DNA of 8,064 bases from an uncultured Clostridia bacterium (lineage in GTDB: Bacteria; Bacillota; Clostridia; TANB77; UBA1234). The position numbers and the translations under genes were made by a program. Shown here piece after piece: positions 5,983-8,064 of the stretch; the first letter of the stretch is position 1, and each line of letters begins with the position of its first letter. Where the stretch lies: the NCBI GenBank assembly GCA_947624765.1, contig CANQLS010000065.1:1-8064 (forward strand), in the 5' to 3' direction. The notes beneath the pieces were generated by a model. The model saw only the letters and a list, made by a program, of their open reading frames with translations. It was not told the origin of the DNA and made no database searches.

Positions 5983-6501
5983 ATGAAGGATGTTCTCGTT
6001 TCTCTCATTCAGTTTCTGACCCAGTTTGGCTACGAATACGCTGGTGGAAAATCCAAAGGATATTTTGCCTGCGTAGAAGCATATCAGGCTAAGCTCAAGA
6101 CAGACGATGCGCTTCGACTTGTGTATCAGCACATGTTTGAAATGCGCGAACTTTCAGGATGTTGCCTGCATTGGAGCCTTTGCCTCATCTACCTGCTTCG
6201 TAGCAAAGGTTACCAAAAATGTGGATTGATTCTAACGCCTGAAACCAATGGCATGAAGGCGTCGGTCTACTATGTGGATGATGGTCAGCTTTTCGTTGCG
6301 GATATCGTCGAGTATATCAAAGGTTCTGTGAAGGACATTGAAGATATTGCTCACATACCTTACGATGAGTTTGCCAAGCCTTTTGAGGCTGATGCTGTCT
6401 GGCTCGAGGACCTGGATAAGGTGGAGATACCTCTCATGGATTTTCTCTTTGATAAAAACTTAAAACCCAATACCACCGTGGAACTGTTGGGAAAGGAGTG
6501 A
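5983..6501 (+). CDS. Transglutaminase-like (papain-fold) protein of unknown function, GC-rich
   Basis: A soluble 172-residue protein with no signal peptide or membrane segment. I do not recognise a named family. The stretch GCCLHWSLCLIYLLRSKGY (59-77) lines up with the transglutaminase-core Cys motif (G-x-C-R-[DH]-[FW]-[AS]...LLR..G[IY]), with C61 as the nucleophile. KASVYYVDDGQLFVAD (92-107) lines up with the following His...Asp block, but Lys (K92) stands where the His normally is; D107 fits the Asp. The protein may thus be a non-catalytic relative or use another residue. AAAGGAG ends 7 bases before ATG 5983, which decides the start; the frame is open back to TTG 5884, and ATG 5977 is too near the ribosome binding site. 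It is the only plus-strand gene, is markedly richer in G+C than its neighbours, and has its own promoter and terminator, so it was probably acquired. Confidence 0.8.
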   Translation: MKDVLVSLIQFLTQFGYEYAGGKSKGYFACVEAYQAKLKTDDALRLVYQHMFEMRELSGCCLHWSLCLIYLLRSKGYQKCGLILTPETNGMKASVYYVDDGQLFVADIVEYIKGSVKDIEDIAHIPYDEFAKPFEADAVWLEDLDKVEIPLMDFLFDKNLKPNTTVELLGKE

Positions 6502-6514
6502 CCAATCTGGACGA

Positions 6515-6528
6515 GGGACAGCTGTCCC
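6515..6528. repeat. Perfect 14-base palindrome after the gene at 5983
   Basis: GGGACAGCTGTCCC, a G+C-rich self-complementary word 13 bases after the stop codon and 13 bases before the terminator stem. It is not followed by a T-tract. It could be a short mobile-repeat remnant or an mRNA 3' stem; only one copy is visible here. Confidence 0.5.
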
Positions 6529-6541
6529 CCGCCCATTTGCA

Positions 6542-6571
6542 CGCTATAGTTTTACGCTATGGCGTTTTTTT
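6542..6571 (+). terminator. Strong intrinsic terminator of the gene at 5983
   Basis: CGCTATAG (6542-6549) pairs with CTATGGCG (6557-6564), one G-U pair, around the 7-base loop TTTTACG, followed by seven Ts (6565-6571). It lies 40 bases after the stop codon. Confidence 0.93.
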
Positions 6572-6622
6572 GTTACTAGATAATGGTTTTATTCTAAATA
6601 ATTCTTCAAAGCCATGTCAGTA

Positions 6623-6698
6623 ATCGAGTAGAGGCTAATTCTTATTGAATTTTGCCCCTCTCACACCACCGTACGTGCCGTTCGGCATACGGCGGTTC
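6623..6698 (-). ncRNA. Group IIC intron ribozyme domains V and VI with 3' splice site
   Basis: Domain V (6696 down to 6665): ACCGCCGTA pairs with TACGGTGGT (one G-U), leaving the hallmark 2-base bulge CG, and a distal stem TGCC/GGCA is capped by GAAC. The triad position reads CGC. Domain VI follows: AGAGG pairs with CCTCT, with an inner AATTC/GAATT stem and an AATAA loop. A candidate branch-point A at 6629 follows the 3' arm, and the intron probably ends ...CTCGAT at 6623. Domain V begins 5 bases after the RT stop codon. Confidence 0.85.
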
Positions 6699-6701
6699 AA
6701 T

Positions 6702-7970
6702 TTATATTTCAACATGTACTTTTTGGTATTGGTCTAGTAGAAATACTAGACCTCTTTTTCTTAGCCTGTCTATGTTGATAGCAAATTTTAGCCAATCTGT
6801 CTTACATATTTGCTGATAACCTTTTCTTGTGCATGCTACGCTGTGTGCTATATCTCTTCTCACGCCTAACTGCTCCAATGCTTTCTGCCTTCTTGTTATC
6901 TTCTTCCATTGTTTCCAGATTACCACTCTTATCATTGTTCTCAAGTGTTTATCTATTTCTTCAATTTTGCTTTTCATATTTGCTATCCTAAAGTAATTTA
7001 CCCAACCCCTAACCAAATAGTTTATCTTTTCTATTCTCTTGCTCAAACTAATGCTCCAACTTCTTTTGGTTAGTTCTTTTAGTTTTCTCTGCAACTTCTG
7101 ATATGACTTTAAGTGTGGTTTTGGCTTCCATTTATCATTTTTCTGCCAAAAGCTAAAGCCAAGATACTTTGTTTCTGTTGGTCTTGTTACTTTACTTTTC
7201 TCTGCATTTACTTTTAGTCCGAGTTTCTTTTCAATAAATCTTGTTATTGATACTAAAACTCTATCTGCTGCCTTTTCACTTTTTACAAGTATAATACAAT
7301 CGTCTGCATATCTTACAAAATTTAGTTTCCTTGCTTCGAGTTCTTTATCTAATTCATTTAGCATAATGTTACTTAGCAATGGACTTAAGTTTCCTCCTTG
7401 TGGCGTTCCTACTTTTGTTGCTTGCTTCACTCCATTTACCATTACTCCCGCACTTAAATATTTTCTTATTAATGACACCACATCTCCGTCTTTTATTGTT
7501 CTTCCTATTATTGTTATTAATCTATCTTGGTTTACTGTGTCAAAGAATTTCTCTAAGTCTAGGTCTACTATCCAGTCATATCCATCATTTAGGTATTCTA
7601 GTGCTTTTACTATTGCTTGCTCACAGCTTCTGCCTGGTCTGAATCCATAACTTGTTTCACTAAACTGCTTCTCAAATATTGGACTTATTACTTGCACTAT
7701 TGCTTGTTGTATTATTCTGTCTATTACTGTTGGTATTCCTAAGTTTCTCATTTTGCCATTTTCTTTTGGTATTTGAACTCTCCTTACTGGTTGTGGCTTA
7801 TATCTTCTTTTTCTTATCTGATTTAATATTCTTTCTTTGTTTTCTTTGATATATTCTCCAACCTGCTCCACTGTTATTCCGTCCACTCCTGAAGCACCTT
7901 TGTTTTGATATACTTTCTTGTATGCCTTGTTCAAGTTCTCTTTTGCTAAGATTTCTTCCAAAAGTTCCAT
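6702..7970 (-). CDS. ltrA: Group IIC intron reverse transcriptase/maturase
   Basis: Intron-encoded protein that helps its intron RNA splice and copies it into DNA at new sites. It has 422 residues, full length for class C, and closely resembles the Eubacterium rectale and Roseburia intestinalis IIC enzymes. The N-terminal LLEEILAKENLNKAYKKV and NKGASGVDGI (23-32) are followed by RRVQIPKENG and GIPTVIDRIIQQA (78-90). The palm has FSETSYGFRPGRS (103-115), catalytic D136 in WIVDLDLEKFFDTVN, GTPQGGNLSPLLSNIMLNEL (188-207) and YADD (221-224). The thumb/X domain carries RGWVNYF (321-327) and MIRVVIWKQWKK (346-357). There is no C-terminal endonuclease. The active site is intact, so it may be functional. 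ATG 7970 is the family-like start. The nearest AGGAG is 15 bases upstream, unusually far, and the frame is open further up without a good alternative start. Confidence 0.95.
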   Translation of the reverse strand: MELLEEILAKENLNKAYKKVYQNKGASGVDGITVEQVGEYIKENKERILNQIRKRRYKPQPVRRVQIPKENGKMRNLGIPTVIDRIIQQAIVQVISPIFEKQFSETSYGFRPGRSCEQAIVKALEYLNDGYDWIVDLDLEKFFDTVNQDRLITIIGRTIKDGDVVSLIRKYLSAGVMVNGVKQATKVGTPQGGNLSPLLSNIMLNELDKELEARKLNFVRYADDCIILVKSEKAADRVLVSITRFIEKKLGLKVNAEKSKVTRPTETKYLGFSFWQKNDKWKPKPHLKSYQKLQRKLKELTKRSWSISLSKRIEKINYLVRGWVNYFRIANMKSKIEEIDKHLRTMIRVVIWKQWKKITRRQKALEQLGVRRDIAHSVACTRKGYQQICKTDWLKFAINIDRLRKRGLVFLLDQYQKVHVEI

Positions 7971-8064
7971 ATTTGTTTTCTCTTTCTCCTCTCTGTTAGT
8001 AGCTAAAACATTGGTTTTGAGTAACCCTTTGAGATACGCTCATACTATCCCCATTAACACATTC

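Larger units (their letters stand above)
6623..8064 (-). mobile_element. Group IIC (bacterial class C) self-splicing intron, 5' part beyond the window
   Basis: A retroelement comprising the maturase/RT gene (6702-7970) followed directly by ribozyme domains V and VI on the same strand. Domain V has a CGC catalytic triad, the mark of IIC introns, and the RT lacks an HNH/endonuclease domain, also as in class C. The 3' end is placed at 6623, after CTACTCGAT, because a candidate branch-point A (6629) is then the seventh base from the end. Domains I-III and the 5' splice site lie off the right edge. The 5' exon, where a terminator-like target would be expected, is therefore not visible. Bases 7971-8064 hold intron RNA sequence and a distant AGGAG before the RT start; I see no separate gene there. 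Confidence 0.88.

Noticed and set aside
6542..6571. The terminator of the gene at 5983 as the class C intron's insertion target
   Set aside because: The intron's 5' exon, not its 3' flank, should contact the target hairpin, and this terminator lies on the opposite strand about 50 bases past the intron's 3' end.
7366..7650. Plus-strand open frames opposite the intron reverse transcriptase
   Set aside because: Antisense shadows of a well-conserved RT palm region; Leu/Ser/Pro-rich without a ribosome binding site.

Overview
The window looks like a chromosomal segment of a low-GC Gram-positive anaerobe of the class Clostridia. The support is AT-rich DNA, short purine-rich ribosome binding sites, sigma-A type promoters with 16-17 base spacers, U-tailed terminators, a tandem-OB SSB-like protein and a coiled-coil protein beside rsmD that I know from clostridia, and a reverse transcriptase very like the group IIC intron proteins of gut Lachnospiraceae. 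I cannot name a genus.

Layout on the minus strand, reading right to left. A group IIC intron fills 6623 to the right edge: its maturase/RT and its 3' ribozyme domains are present, and its 5' part lies outside. Then come tcdA (tRNA t6A37 dehydratase) and an M14 gamma-D-Glu-DAP-type peptidase, probably one transcript. Next are a singly transcribed tandem-OB ssDNA-binding protein, rnhB (RNase HII), rsmD translationally linked to a coiled-coil protein, and finally the first 405 codons of an FtsK/SpoIIIE DNA translocase, cut by the left edge. Most units have a visible promoter. Clear terminators follow the ssb-like gene and the rsmD unit.

One gene runs the other way. It starts at 5983 and lies between tcdA and the intron. 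It has a near-consensus promoter, a palindrome in its leader and a strong terminator, and is clearly richer in G+C than its surroundings (28 of 60 bases in one sampled stretch against 17 of 60 in tcdA). I read its product as a transglutaminase-like (papain-fold) protein in which the usual catalytic His is not evident. It looks like acquired cargo in a housekeeping neighbourhood.

The housekeeping genes serve DNA and RNA maintenance (FtsK, SSB-like, RNase HII), ribosome and tRNA modification (RsmD, TcdA) and peptidoglycan turnover (M14 peptidase). They do not form one pathway. No gap without a gene exceeds 300 bases; the longest are 5742-5982 (divergent promoters, palindromes, leader) and 6502-6701 (palindrome, terminator, intron 3' end). 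I saw no tRNA, rRNA, CRISPR array or insertion sequence.
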